The notes under the pieces are model-generated. The model was not told where the DNA came from. It saw only the letters and a program-made list of their open reading frames with translations, and searched no databases. A DNA stretch of 64,000 nucleotides from the NCBI GenBank assembly GCA_004352715.1, contig SCFE01000069.1, positions 34,242 through 98,241 of the forward strand. Reading direction: 5' to 3'. Made by a program: the position numbers and the translations under genes. Shown one piece after another: positions 46,901 to 60,989 of the stretch (position 1 is its first letter; every line of letters begins with the position of its first letter). This DNA comes from Hofstenia miamia (Eukaryota > Xenacoelomorpha > Acoela).

Positions 46901-49900
46901 ATCTACTCACTTATGCCATTGTCCTTTGGCCTTAGGTAGATATCCTTGATCTAAAAGATTATTGAAAGCACCCATTTATAGTTTTACAGTAGTTTGTGCA
47001 ATAATAATTCTAATATTATAAAGAGGATTTTAATAGCTTTCAAAAAATTTTGCAAATTGCTTAATTATCAATGAAAATAATAAAATTTTGTTAAAATTAA
47101 ATGACATTTTTAAGTTTAATGTATTCAGACATATAAATATACACACTTTGTTTAATGGTTTTTTGTTCCAACAATATTTCACAATAGTTAATGGGTAATT
47201 AATAACATTATAACACATTGTATCAATTTGATTGGTGCTTACATTCAGCTAATATTAACATTTTGTAACACATACTAGGACTTCTTTTCAACTGGAGTCT
47301 TACTATTATATTTACAACATTGTGGCCTAACTGCATTATTTGACCTTCACTAATTTCAATATTGGTTATAAGAATTTAGCAATTGCAGCTTAAATAATTC
47401 TGATAATCTTACACAGTAATTTCTGACCATTGCAGTCTACCTGCTATTATTTACTAGAAAGTAAATTTGGTTTACATTTTATTCATAACTGATTCATGAA
47501 ATTAAAAGAAGCACCAAAATTTGTGACACAGGCTCTTGGAAAAAATAACTAAGGAAAAAGTACTGGACAGTTAGTCAAAAGAAAACTCTTAATTTACTAA
47601 TTAAAATTAAGATGATTATGTCCTAATACTTTTTCTGCTTTTAAGAAAAATAATTTTTTTTGCTATTTTCAAAAAATTATACATTCAGTATTTACTTGTT
47701 CAAAGCTAAATTATCAGTTGGTATATTTTATCTGATATCCTAAATTTTACACAATTACATTTTTGTACAAGTATTGTATTACTTAATAGCACCTTTGTTT
47801 AGTCATACAATTATAATCAAGCATCATTTACCCTATCTTATTTATATATTGTAAATTATCTAATACAATTGCAAGTGTAAACAACATAGACATCTGGAAT
47901 TAGTAATGTGCTCATTGAATTCCCAATGTAGCAATTGATGTTACAGATAAAGCTCATCTTTCATTTAAGATTAAATTAGTTAGGAGTTTTTACTTTAGTT
48001 GCAATTTCATTCATCTTGTGAATTCCCAGTTGCAAATAGAGATTAAAATTAAATGGAGAAATGAATTATTATGTTCTCTATTTTCCTTGAATTATAAATT
48101 AACCAATCCTAAATGTGTTAGAAATTATTATTCAGTTATTTATTAAATTCCTAAGAACATCTCACTCAAAAAGGTTTTTCAGGTGAACAAGTAACTTACA
48201 TTTTCAATGATTTTTTAAATGGTTTTATGAGTTAAATTAGTAAACACTCATTATTTGAGCTTTAACAATAAGCTCTTACATATGTCAGCATCTCTGTAAA
48301 AAGAGACTGCTTAAAAGTCTTTGCTTTCTTTTTAAATATATTAGATCACTAGCAATTCTTTTAATATTAGTCTATAATGGAGATATCTAATTTATAAATC
48401 ATTGGTTACTATAAAGTACAATAAACAATATCATTTATTGAACATCAACACACAATAAATTTTTTAAATACTCTAAAATATAATTTAGTTAATAGTAAAT
48501 AGGGATAGAACTAAATTTATAATGAGATTACAACTAAAATGCATCAACAACCACAAACCTGTAATGGGGATCTCAATTAGCTTTCTTTATTCCTTCTTAT
48601 GGCAGTCATCTTCATAAAACAAGTCATTATAGAAGAAAAGTGACAAAATCAAAATATAGCAGCTTTCATATGAGAAACAAGCTATTCCAGAGCTCAGCCA
48701 ATTTATTCCTAACATGAACAATTGCTTTGTAAGCATATTGGTCAAGCAATGACTCCATTGTAGATGGTCACTGCAGGTGTGAAATCAAGACATGATTCTA
48801 TCTGACAGTACATGTACAACACCATTACCTCAAATAACAATTTTATGTGTTTTTATGTTGTTTATAGTTGTTTCATACTTTTGGTTGTTGCAGCAACCAT
48901 TAATATCATAATAACATCTTTAGTAATAAATAATCAGTGAGCAGATGCTTGCAAACAAAACTCACTTTGTTATTATTTTTACAAGATCTTTTTACATAAA
49001 AAAAGAATTTGTGAAACCTTTTTTGAAATTTTAATTTGTCAAAAATTATAATAAACTAGATAAGTGAATTTTCAAAATAATTTATTCATGAATATTTGGA
49101 CACCTTGATATTGACTGTTAAATAAAATAAGTTACAATTGAGCAGAGAAGATTTTCCATGACTTAAGAAAGTTCTATTTCCAAAATTGTGTTTACTTATA
49201 GATTTTTAAATTTTTGTTAAGTTTGGCAGATTTTTATGCTCATTGTTATCATTTATATAGAAGACATTCATTTAAATCTTTAACAAATTTTTGTTTTGAA
49301 TATGCTTGACAGTTTCTCAATGATAGTGGTCTGCCCTTTGTTTTGCTTGTTTTTGTTTAAACAGCAATGTTTAAACAGCTTAGCAATATAAAATGTTATT
49401 TTGCATATAAAAGTAATGCTAAAACAATCAATTACAACACTAAACAATATTGTTATGACCTCAAAATATTGCTGTTTCATTCATAAAAAACAACTAAAAT
49501 CAACCTAATGTGATGTGTTTGAGTGCAATGTTGTTTTGACCAATGAAATGGCACCATTTCAATATTAAAACAAAATTGTTTTTGACACATATAACAACCA
49601 CATAGCAATACAAAACAACTTGTTTGGTCCTTAAATTGTTATCTGGGACATTATAAGTGCCATTTTTGTTGCAACTTATAAATGCCATTTCTTAAGGGGG
49701 AGGGTAGAATATAATATCAGTGCAAACAATACAATTTTTACCTAAAGTATTAACTCAAATTCAAGTTGAAATCAGGTTATATTGCCTGTTTGACACACAA
49801 CTTGCAGTTTGTTGCTTACATAACAAGTTTGACAATATATCACCCCTTAGTGCCATTTTTAATATATAATAGAAATTTTTGGCCAAATTTTCAATATTTT

Positions 49901-52900
49901 AAGTGTGATATTCAAGTTGCACTGATGATAGCTAATCATTGTATGATATTTAAGGATAAAATATTATAAATACTGAAATTTTCAATTCTGCAATACAAAT
50001 AAGGAACTTACTGATTTTGTAAACCTTGCTCATGATTTGATATTAAATTTACTATATATTTCAATTTCTCCATTATATACAAAAACAATAGCTAATCAGG
50101 GCTGACAATGTAGATGCCCCATTTGTAAAAACCCTTATATATTTACACATTTACATCAAAGATTATATTTAATCTAAGCTTGAAACAATTTATGAAATAG
50201 GGTTGTCAAAAATTACTAATTTGAATTTGTTTCAATTCAATGTTTTTGAACACTAAACTATGAATAAAAGGAGTTTAAAGTCAAATTTCAACAAATAAAC
50301 ATTCAAATCAAATATTCAATGATAACCAAGCACAAAGGAAATGTGTTAATATAAAATATTAATTAAAACGGATAAGAATAATTTCAAATAAATAACTTCA
50401 AAAATATAACTGTTAGTAAATAACTTCATAAATTCCCTAATTCAAGCTCTGAATCCTGGCACTAATTATTCATTTTTTAAATTATTGAACCTAAGTCATA
50501 TTTTTCATTGCTATAGACCTCTGCCTAACTAAAGTGGCAACTTAATATTTCCTAAGTCTAAGCAATAGAACTTGAACCTAAATCATAAATGTATCTATAT
50601 TTTATAGATGTAAATCCTAAACCCAACTCGAAAATTGACGCACATTAGACTTAAAACAAAGAGCTGACTAAACCCTAACTCTATAAGTATCTAATGATGC
50701 AACTGATTAACAATTTACAAGCTTAATTTTATGAAGGTAATTATTAATTCCATATCTACAAAGTTAATTATGTGAAGTTGCTTAGTGGCATCATTTTGAT
50801 TTCATTAATTTTACAAAGTTAATTTTGTAAAGCTAACATTTACAAAGTTTTTTTTACATAATTACTTAGTGCACCCAATAGTGTTGGCCTTATAAAAGCA
50901 AACTGTTTATAATGATTTTTTTTGAAAAAATATGGTTAATAGAGAAATAGGTACTTTGGAAAAGTATTTCTCAGCAACAGAAGTCATTACATTCAAATTT
51001 TTACAAATTATTTCCATTCAAATTTTATTGATTTGATGAAATTAATTTATCTTAATTCTAAGATGCTGTAAGTGCATTGGCAAATGATATATTTCTCAAA
51101 TTTATTTGTTTTTTTAGAGATTTCTAAGTTCTTAATTTGAAGAAGACAAAAAATTATTTATTCCTAAATTATATATTCGGGATGTAAAGGTAATTACAAC
51201 AAAGACAAGTCAACTTGCATCCTGTTGTTAAAGGGAGGAAAGAATTTTGCTCAGAGTTAAGTGAAATTCAAATTCTATTAAACCTTAAAACTTATTCTTC
51301 AGACAGAACTATGTTTAAGAGATTACTTTAGGTCTATAGTAAAAATTGAGAATTTAAAACTACTACTCAATATGGTGAATTTCTGCTAAATTATTTTTCC
51401 ATTTTTAGAGACTACTCTTTGTATGTATGGGATATTATCAGTGGAAATCAAAATTTTAAGAACAGGTTCTCTTTTGTATAATACTTACTAACAAAAGATT
51501 CATTAATTTTTTTCTGATTATCTCATGACCTCTACTAAATTGAAAAGCAGTGGTTAATATTAATATATGATACAACAATACATAAATAAATAATGTTGAG
51601 AAATCAAAATATCTTGCAATTGTTATATACAACCAAATGGTTTGTTCTGTGCACCACACTTCTGTAGAAATTCAGGACTTTTTTATGTAGCAATGTTACA
51701 AAATTACTGAACATGTAGTTTTCAGCCAGCTTTGAATTTTATGTTTTGTTCCATAATAACTGATGAGCTGGTGGTTTAGAAAAAAATATCTAGTGTCTGT
51801 AAAAAACAAAAACAGGTTTGCTGATTTTGCTGATGTTTAAATAACAGGCTTGTGTGAACTTGTGAACCCCCTGAATTCCATTAAGAGATATTATTATTCC
51901 AATATACATGTACAAATAAATTCAATACAGGGCATAGAAGCAATCTGAAATCTAAAAGCAAGAAGCCAATCTAATGCATCATAATGGGTTAAGTCTCAGT
52001 TTAAGCATTTAATTTTGCTTAGTCATACATGTCATTCGATGCCCACTCTCCATTTTGAGATATTGAAGATTGTCTAAATCAAAAATTTGCAAAAAATATT
52101 TACATAATTTCTTCTAAAATGTGATTCAGTCATAGTATTTCTGGTATTACAAAATAACTCAATTGAATTTGTTAAATTTCTATTTATTATTGTTATGAAC
52201 TTTTGTTTCTAATAAGTTGTGATTGACAGATGCTGCACTAGAGTTTTCTCAGAGAATCTTCATATTAGATTCAATTAATTACATATTGTGCACAGTTACT
52301 ATGAAATTCAATTGTGATTCAAGTTTACAATCAAATGCTTTCTGCAAACAATTTGTAGCTTGCCTTCTATACATTTAAAATATTGTAATTGTACCTGTGA
52401 ATTGTCCAGGGGTTGTGAATTTATCTCAATATTTGTGATCAGCTAGTCAAATTTGAGTGACAAATATAATATTGGATTATCATAAATTAATTTTAATTAG
52501 CAATAACTAATTCAGATTTTTTATGTTGATTGCATTCAAATATAAAGCTGATGCTTAGGTTTGAGCTGCACTAACAACCCAAATGGTTAACAATATATAG
52601 TTTATGCACACAAAAATTAACATTCCTAGAATGAACATGTTTGATATTAAATCTTGTTATGCTTAAGATATTAAATAACTAAATATTTAAATTATGATAT
52701 CCTAAGATGCTTTATGAATGCAATACAAAATTTTCAATCCTAGTTATGCCCTTTCAAAATTCCTTCAGTTTCTTATGCATAATTAATTGAAAATTGTTCA
52801 ACAGGTCTCAAAGCCATAAAGACTTATTCATATAAAAAATTTATAATATTAAATAAAATGAAATTCTTTACAATCAATAGAACATATATTTTGTAAGATT

Positions 52901-53100
52901 AGACTCAAGTTTTAAAATTACTTATCGTTGCTTCGTTAAATCTGTAATGATTATTTATCGTTATGGCGACGAATGAAAATGTCAGCTTACTAACACGTGC
53001 ATATATATATATATATATATATTAATTTTTATTCAAAAAATTTGTAAATTTCATAATGAGCTATAACCGTTTTAGACTTTAAATGGTCACCTAATTTATT

Positions 53101-56100
53101 ATGACTGTGACAACTGTTGAACCTGTCGATAATGATGATGAAAGTTATGATGGAGAGGATGATGAACTTGAGGTTTTGGGAGAAGATGTAAAGGACATTG
53201 AAGATGGTAGTTTTAATTTTTGCTGTGATATATTACGTTAATTCCGTTGAATGTATTATCAAATGTTGCCGATTTATATTTTCTTTTTAATGAATTTACT
53301 ATTCGCTATTTTCTTATTAATGAATTTACTATTCGCTATTAGTTTTAAGTTTTTCGAAGCTTAAATCTATATATGCAGATGTGTCTGTTAGTTTAACTAT
53401 ATATGTGCAATCTATAAAAAACTCATTGAATTTTTTGGAGTCATTTTCACAGATGTCAATGGGAAGTAAAATACGGGGATTCAACTTCAAATGAGTTAGA
53501 TGTTTATGTAGTTATATTGCATTTCCAATGCTACTTTTTACTGCAAATTACTGTATAGTGTAGGTAAATGTTTTTAGTATTATTTTATTTTTTACAATTA
53601 CACTTGAAAGCGGAGATGCGGCAATTTAAGCAATTTTAGGGGCGATCGCGAACTTGATTAAAAATGCGAGAGATGCGGGAGACTTGGGAGACCAGGATAT
53701 ATAGCATGAGCTAATAGTATCGATAAATACTTGTTAATGATAAGCTTGTTAGGACCTTGATTATGATTTTAAGGTGTCAGATTTTGTCAAAAGCCTATTG
53801 TGGCATTCTTTCATTTTCTATTATACCAATCGTGATTTATGTTCAATGGACTCCGCTAATAAAATTTTCTAATGCTGAAATAATTGCATTACTTATGAAA
53901 AAATATATACAGACTGTTGTACTAAATATTTGGAAGCATGCCTCTTGTTCCGAGATTTGCTTTTCAAATTTATGCAGTAACCAAGATTATTTTGTATCCG
54001 ATAAATGAACGTTGTATGCACAAATCTCTTTCCAGCATTTTCATCATATTGGTGTGTAGCTGCTGCTCTGTATGCCTTAAATAGCTTTTCATAATATAAG
54101 AGAGTTTTTCTTACTCTTTTTTCATAGGGAATACCCAATTGTATAAATATAATTTGGTGGACAGCAAGTGTAGCTATTCGTTATATATACAATTCATTAT
54201 TGCATGACTGTTCTCGTTCAAAAATGTTAATTGCAGTTCTATATAAAATAGTTTAAGTGAAAGTTTTACATCCTTACAAAAGTTTGTCAATAAATTACGT
54301 ATTGTTGTTAATTTCTTATAAATTTATAAAATTAATTCGTTGAATTATTTAAAATTTGAAATTTTTGTAACACGCTAATATATAGGCTTAAAATTTTCAA
54401 TGCGTATCTTGCTAGATATCATTGGGATGAAATTATATATTATATTATTTACATCATATTAAGTTGGCAACCTTAATTCTATTTTTGTAATGATGTCAGT
54501 TCTGATAGCCATACACTGAAGTAGGGCGGTATTTATTACTTTAAAGGGCTCAGTTTAAGTGACGTCTTTCAACGCTTTAAAAGTTTCAAAAGATTCATTA
54601 ACCTAATGTAAGGAAATGCTATTAATTTGTTGGGTAAAAGGTAATGCTTAGAGTTAAATTATTTTCTTTTGACGTCACTCCTAATAGGACTCCAAAGTTA
54701 AAATAACGCACTAAGCAGTACAGATTGTATGCTCTTCAGCACTGTAATCAACCATTTCTTTTCCAAAAGCAGAAAGGTTGAAATTTTCAACTTCGTAAAA
54801 TAAATTCAGATGGAAAAGTAACCCCTAGAATTACCTTATGACTTTGACGATTTGGACGTTTAAATCTTTTAATACTTTTTGTATTTCCACAAATAGTATT
54901 TACATTTTGGAACGAAAGGAAATCCCATTGTCGTCATCGGATGAACTATGACCTTTGTTATATAAAGAAAAAAATCGTGGTTTATTCAACTTCAATTTTT
55001 GTCAAATGATGTAAAGATTCGCAAGAAATATTGATTTTTCTGGTGGGCCTATCTATAAAATCCAATAAGTTTGTTATGATATTATTCAAATCACACAAAG
55101 CTGGGTGTATCTGATGATTTCATTCAAGATCTAGGATTAAGCGCAAAATGGAAAGAAATTTTTAAGTCTTATAATTCATTGAGTTAGGTGTCATTCAAAG
55201 AAAGAGCAGGGAGCAATTCAATATTTAGTGATAAATTTTAATATTTTGCTAACATTAAAAATTTTTACATGCTTGACGGAATGTCTTTAACAAACTTGCA
55301 ATTGACATACTTTAGAGTTGTACAAATTGTAATATAACTAAAAATGAGCAAGTCCCTTGCGCTAGATCAAAATGCTTAGCTCCCCAATATCTTAAAAATG
55401 GTTAACGCGTCAAGGAAAAACATATTTAGGAAAAATAATATTTAATCCTATCATAGTTGTTGACATGGTAGTGCTTAGTCAAATTGTCAAATGCGTAGAA
55501 AAAACCTTACAATCAAAATTATTAACTTCACAAATATCACAGTATAAATGTTGAACGGGAGGAATTAGACATGTGGCACTATACATGTGATATTCCAAAT
55601 TTTGTGAGATTACGATTGAATTTGAAGTAGCAATCGTGGTTGCCTACGTGTTTGTTAACACTGTGAAACCTGTAAAACGACAACAGTAAAATATCATTAT
55701 TTTCTTCAGCAAAAAATCAAGTGCATCATGAATATTAATAAGAACTTCACTGAAAACATTGAGCTTAATTCTACAATTATTGTGTTGTGCTATTGCAAAA
55801 AATGTGGTGAGAAATTGAACGAAATTGTCAAAAAAATGACCTGGTAATTGCGCAACAGTACACGTCAATCAACTCAAACGAAGTGCTATAGAATATATGA
55901 ACAATCTGTTGACAAATAATTTTTTTTTGAAATTTTACAGTACTTATATATCTTATGCTCTTTCAAAACTCAATTTATGCTTTCTAATTTCTGTGTGTAG
56001 ATTTTTTTATAAATTTCTAAGTGACATAACATTGGTCTACCAAATCAAACATTTGCAATTTTTTGGCTTATCACAAGAAATTCCAATGATTCTATATCTT

Positions 56101-56893
56101 AAATTCCAATGAAGACAAAGCAAGTGAAAGAAAGGTGTCAGAAGAACAAATTAAGCTGTTTTTCTATTTAAATTCTCATTGCATGAGGCATTACAAATGC
56201 ATTTAAGATGTGCAAATTTGACCGCTGGGACTTACATTCTAGTGTTAAAATGCCGTAAATTATCTATGATAAATTGTTGCTGAAATTATCATCTTGGAAG
56301 ATGATCTTCCGTGAAGTTCAGTACGGCGATTTTGCAAGATAATTAATGATGGAATGTTCTGAGTCAGCTTACACTTTTCAGTGAAACGAAAATTTGACAG
56401 ACATGGTTTCAAAGTCTATTACGAATATGGTAGCGATTTTAACTAATTCATGTTGTCTGAATTATTATTTAAAAGCCCTCATTGCATGTAATTCTTAATA
56501 ATTTCTTAATCTAAATGTATTTCATTGTAATGCATATTATACTAATCAGCTTAGCTGAATACCAAATACCGTTCACTGATAAGTGGGAGAAGGCTAAATA
56601 TAATTCAGGTCACAATATCAATTTATTAAAAGTTAAATGACAGCAATTTAATAGCAAAATAGTTTCTACACCACAATTATTGTTGAAAATGTACAGGTGG
56701 AAATCGAAAATATATTTGAGAGCTTACTTATGTTCTATGCAACATTAATGTAAATGCACTTATTATTCAAAAAATATTCAAGCAGCATTAAATGATGAAT
56801 ATTTTTAGAAAATGATAATGAACAACATGCCAGCGAAATCATTATTCCAGAAAAAGAAACTCTCACTAAAAAGAAGAAGTTTAAACGCAAAAA
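53101..56893 (+). CDS. 5' part of an unidentified gene, exons 53101-53206 and 56809-56893
   Basis: ATG at 53101 opens a very acidic exon (DNDDESYDGEDDELEVLGED) ending at a GTAGTT donor in phase 1. The next exon found, after TTTTTAG at 56808, continues in the right phase with ENDNEQHASEIIIPEKE and a lysine-rich run (KKKKFKRKK) and ends at a perfect GTAAGT donor. Acidic stretch followed by a basic cluster is common in nuclear and nucleolar proteins, but I recognise no family. The 3' remainder was not found before the window end. The start lies about 175 bases right of the sharp end of the CpG-poor domain, with several CpGs between, as expected of an unmethylated promoter. Exon pairing rests on phase and splice signals only. 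Confidence 0.5.
53893..54138 (-). other. Open stretch of unknown meaning within the intron
   Basis: An 81-codon frame with balanced composition (GIPYEKRVRKTLLYYEKLF, AYRAAATHQYDENAGKRF) lies antisense in the first intron. It looks more protein-like than the surrounding AT-rich sequence, and the frame extends a little upstream of its first Met. No family recognised; it could be a transposon exon. The rest of 54139-56808 shows no gene. Confidence 0.2.
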
Positions 56894-57340
56894 GTAAGTT
56901 TTCTTAAACAATGCATATTCTAATATTATGAACATCTTATGCAGCATATTTTCCCGCTAATTCGCCCGGGTAACTCAATAATAGAACTTTACATATTTGT
57001 ATGTATTTTAATGACGTCATAGAATTCCATTTGGTGTGTATCAATCATAGACTTATGTATCGATGCTTGCTAAAAAATATGTTTTACTTATTTGTTTCTA
57101 ACACGAATATTTTTTCACACACACATGTAAATATTTATTTTAGTTCAACAGAAAATGTATGTGCTTGCTTTTATGTTTAATTTGAAGAAACTTTGAGACA
57201 CATTATCGGGTTACGAATTGAAGTCATTTAATATAATTTAGTGCCAGCTTCTAACAACGTAAATTTTTAATGCCTGATCAATAGTGACAACAAGAAGTCT
57301 TGCATTTAAATTTGATTTTAACATAAATATTTGCTACATA

Positions 57341-58315
57341 ACGGTTGATCAATAAAAATTCGTACTAATTGAAAATTATATTGTATTAAGGCATATTACA
57401 TAGTCTATCAAAAATTTAATGAGACAATGAAGTGTATATAAATTAAACGTAATATCAACACATTCGGTAAATAGTTCAAATCCTTCATTGTGAGCTTTAG
57501 TGAGTCGTTGCTTATGATTCTTCATCATCTCACAAAATTTAACCTTGTCAATTTTTTATCGTAAGCAGTATTTTATTCTTTGTTTCTTTTCATCATGAGT
57601 TTTAGCCTCCCATCTCTTGTCATAGACGATTTGTTTCAGTATTCCAAAAAAATCCTTTATAGGCCTCACTTGAGGTGCATTTGGAAGGTTGGAGTCCTTA
57701 GTAACAAAGTTTATTCTAAATTCATCAAATGCATTTAAAGTGGACATAATGGCTTGAAGCAAGATCAGGACAAAAGATGTACGTAGTAACTCTCTGGATA
57801 AACGTATTTAATAAACGGCAAAAGGCTTCTTTGATGCATTCCAAATATGTCTCCTGGGATATGGCTGTTTTAGATGAAAAGAAATAAGGTTTTGTAATGC
57901 CTCTTGGCAAAATTGCGATTCACATTAGCAGTCGATTGGGTCGAGTTAACTTTTCACCTGGTTTTCATGATCCTTGAGCTCGTTCAGTGGATCCAACAGG
58001 CTCATATCTGCTTAAAACATCATAAATAGTTTGCTTTGCGAGACGTATAGCTCTTTAAAATAAAGAAACACTTGATGTTTGGACTGGTTTGGATTGCTGT
58101 TGTAATAATGAATCTCGATCAATTATGTATCCGTTTGTTGCTCATTGAGTTTTTGCATCGTATTATCGATTATATGCCCCATGAAATGAATATTAATATC
58201 GGTTAAAGTTTTAGAAACATATCAATTATTGTTTAATTACATTTTTCATAGACTATGTCGTATGCCTTAATACGATATAATTTTCAATTAGTACGGATTT
58301 TTATTGATCACCCGT
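57341..58315 (-). mobile_element. Mariner-like element, 975 bp, both ends present
   Basis: The left end at 57341 (ACGGTTGATCAATAAAAATT) and the complement of the right end at 58315 agree over about 80 bases with a handful of differences, and both are flanked by TA, the Tc1/mariner target site. On the minus strand 58060-57556 encodes a broken transposase: AKQTIYDVLSRYEPVGSTER (helix-turn-helix region), then RGITKPYFFSSKTAISQETY, YIFCPDLASSHY (second catalytic Asp) and LPNAPQVRPIKDFFGILK, where the third acidic residue is expected, then YDKRWEAKTHDEKKQRIKYC. The first catalytic segment is missing and there are stops and frameshifts, so it is a nonautonomous, internally deleted copy. Confidence 0.88.
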
Positions 58316-60835
58316 TATGAATAGCTCTCATCCCACTAGAGCGCAATGTGAATTATGGAATTAAAATTCATGCATATTTCACTAATTTAGGTGTGATCAG
58401 CCGCGATTGTTTTTACCTTCATGCTCATACATAGTATAGTTTACTCGCGTTCCTGTTTGAAAACTATAGATTTAGTATGACATTTAATTTAGTTTCTATG
58501 TAGTAAATTTATCCAGATACTAAATAGGAATATTGAGAAATTCAAATTTCAGTTAAATTTTTGGTAAGGAATCAATACTATTTCGTATATCAACCAAATA
58601 GGATCAAGCGGGGCAAGGTGGCGTTTTCCACAATATTTACAAAGTAGTAGTCAACTATCTTTATTAAAGTAAAAAGTGATTGGTATTTGAAATTTTCATT
58701 AAAAAATTGTTTTGTTATATTATGTTTTCAATACCAATGCATTAACAAAGTAAGTCGTTGAAAAATATGAATTCACTATTGGGATAAGTAATTTGAGTTG
58801 AGTTTTCAATTTTTTGATATGCACACAATTAAAAATTCAGCATAATTGTTACAAATTATATCAGTTATATTTTGATAGACGTGTATTTTGCAAATTGTAA
58901 AATAATTTAATTTTAATTCCTAAAGTTACCTCTTTTAATCTCAAAGTTCTTTAAAAAAGAAAGCCTACATTTTTGAACAAATTTGTTCAAACCCTTTAAG
59001 AAATTTTGAAATCCTTATAGATGAACACATATTGGTAAACAAGCAATTTAAAAATTTAAAAAATGCGTATTGACTAAACGTCCATATTTTGACAAGATCA
59101 TTACAATAGACGCGTTGTTCGCTACTTCTCGAAATTTATTAGTAAATAGCATCTTTTCTTGAGTGACGTAGTCCATTCGTGATAATGAAGATGATCTTCA
59201 TGCGCATTTAATATTGTGAAAATTATAAGCCCGCTGACAGAGTACAGAAAGCGGCGCCAAAAAATTTTCTGACCCATGTTTAGCAGTTTTAGTAAATGAT
59301 ATGCCCGCACAAATGTACGTTCATTCTGCTAATAAATAGTTCTCACTTTTTCCCTTAATGCTTGCATATTAGGCGCGGTATATTTTGATAATATTTAAGC
59401 AAGGTTTCAATTCAATGTCCTCAAGAAGATTTAATTCCCCAATATTCGAGTTTCATCTTAGTTCTAATGTAATAACGTTATGTAAGTACTAATCAGTGTT
59501 AGTCTCTCTAGGTTCCAGCATAGATTTTAGGCATACGACATCATTATGAAAAAGACTTGTTTTCAACATCATGCAAAATGCTGCAAAAATGCAAATGGCC
59601 AACGATTTATCTTTTCTTTCGCAATGAGATCTAAGAGATTTTTGGAGATCAAATACTAGGAGGGCTAAGCGTTTATAGGTGGCTGCAACAACTTCATGAG
59701 GGATGCAAGAGCCTTGACTATTACCTTTCTAGTGAAAGACCTACATTGGTTGTTTCTGAGTAATCTACAGCAGCTTTTCAATGTATCCTTGAATGTTTGC
59801 CAGATGGGTGTTTGTACTATTAAGGATTGAACAGAGACCAGCAATTGTTTGTCGTGAAATTTGTGACGAAGCTCGATTTGCATGCTATAATAAAAAACAA
59901 AGGGACAGTAAAACCACAGTGGTTTGCCAATGTTGTCTCGTCCATTGGCAAGACTATGTTGTAAGTTTTTTGAGAATGCGATGTTTATAGTTTTTGGACT
60001 GCCTAACGAAAGGTGAGACTGGTTGTGATATATACATGGTGAATTTAAATGGTTTACAGCAATAGTTGAATTCATCTCGAATGCTGCAGCAAATCGATGT
60101 GCACGTTGCACGTTCCAGAAAACGATGATTGATATCCGCAAACGAAACTAAGAACTGCTTCCAGACCCACTCTACAGCCTAGATATCAGTCTAACGAAGG
60201 TGAAGTATGCCATTCGAAGTTTGATATTAAGGCACATAGCAATAGTTTTTTGCTAGCGGCTTAAGAAAGCTTCCGGGTGATTAAAAAATAGTTAAGTGAT
60301 TGTTATATAGAAAACAAAGTTTGTTGATTAAGTATATTTCATATGTGTTTTAGTGCGAGAAAATGTCATAGAACTTTTCAAGCACCACTCGTACTAACCC
60401 TAGTGCGGGGAGTCCAATCTACTTCACAGGGTTGCATTTGCCCCTTGCTAGTTTGAGAGGTTAGGGTTAGTTTAAATTTAGTGTTCTATCATGGTTCTTC
60501 TTAAAGCTAAAGGCTCTTAATGACTGTATCATTATATTTAGATTCCGGCAAAATCACAATAATTTACAAAACAATGAACATTGCGTTTTTTTCCCCCTCC
60601 CATTTCATGATATCTGACGTGGTTTATTCAAAAAATTCTGACTTCTCATGAACGACTGGCTTTCAATTCTATAAATATGTAACTTATAGTTTTTGGAAGA
60701 ACCTCATAATTTTTTGCCGTTTTTGAAAATGTCAATGATTTTGTACACTTGCAAATAACTAATAGTTTTATAATGACTTCAGGAAACAAAATGTGGACCA
60801 TTAACCTTTCGAAATTGTCTAGGACCTCGTTTCCA

Positions 60836-60867
<32 letters not shown>

Positions 60868-60955
60868 NNNNNNNNNNNNNNNNNNNNNNNNNNNNNNNNN
60901 NNNNNNNNNNNNNNNNNNNNNNNNNNNNNNNNNNNNNNNNNNNNNNNNNNNNNNN
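60868..60955. other. Assembly gap inside (TA)n
   Basis: A run of 88 Ns between long TA repeats. From 58316 to 60867 no gene could be supported; an open stretch at 59665-60141 on the minus strand matches nothing I know. Confidence 0.99.

Positions 60956-60989
<34 letters not shown>

Larger units (their letters stand above)
42658..52925. other. CpG-depleted domain of about 10.3 kb, no gene seen
   Basis: Between the CpG at 42656 and the one at 52926 I find only six others (43234, 50369, 50629, 50639, 51178, 52037), and none in the 7.1 kb from 43236 to 50368. C and G are both common enough that scores would be expected, and flanking regions have CpGs on most lines. TG and CA are plentiful. This is the signature of long-term germline cytosine methylation and deamination, which in many invertebrates covers transcribed gene bodies. 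No exon could be recognised inside. The only annotated contents are the repeat copy at 43834-44590 and a fossil LINE near 45.7-46.9 kb. Confidence 0.8.

Noticed and set aside
59665-60141. 158-codon minus-strand frame
   Set aside because: No motif, splice support or family resemblance; possibly transposon debris but nothing specific can be shown.
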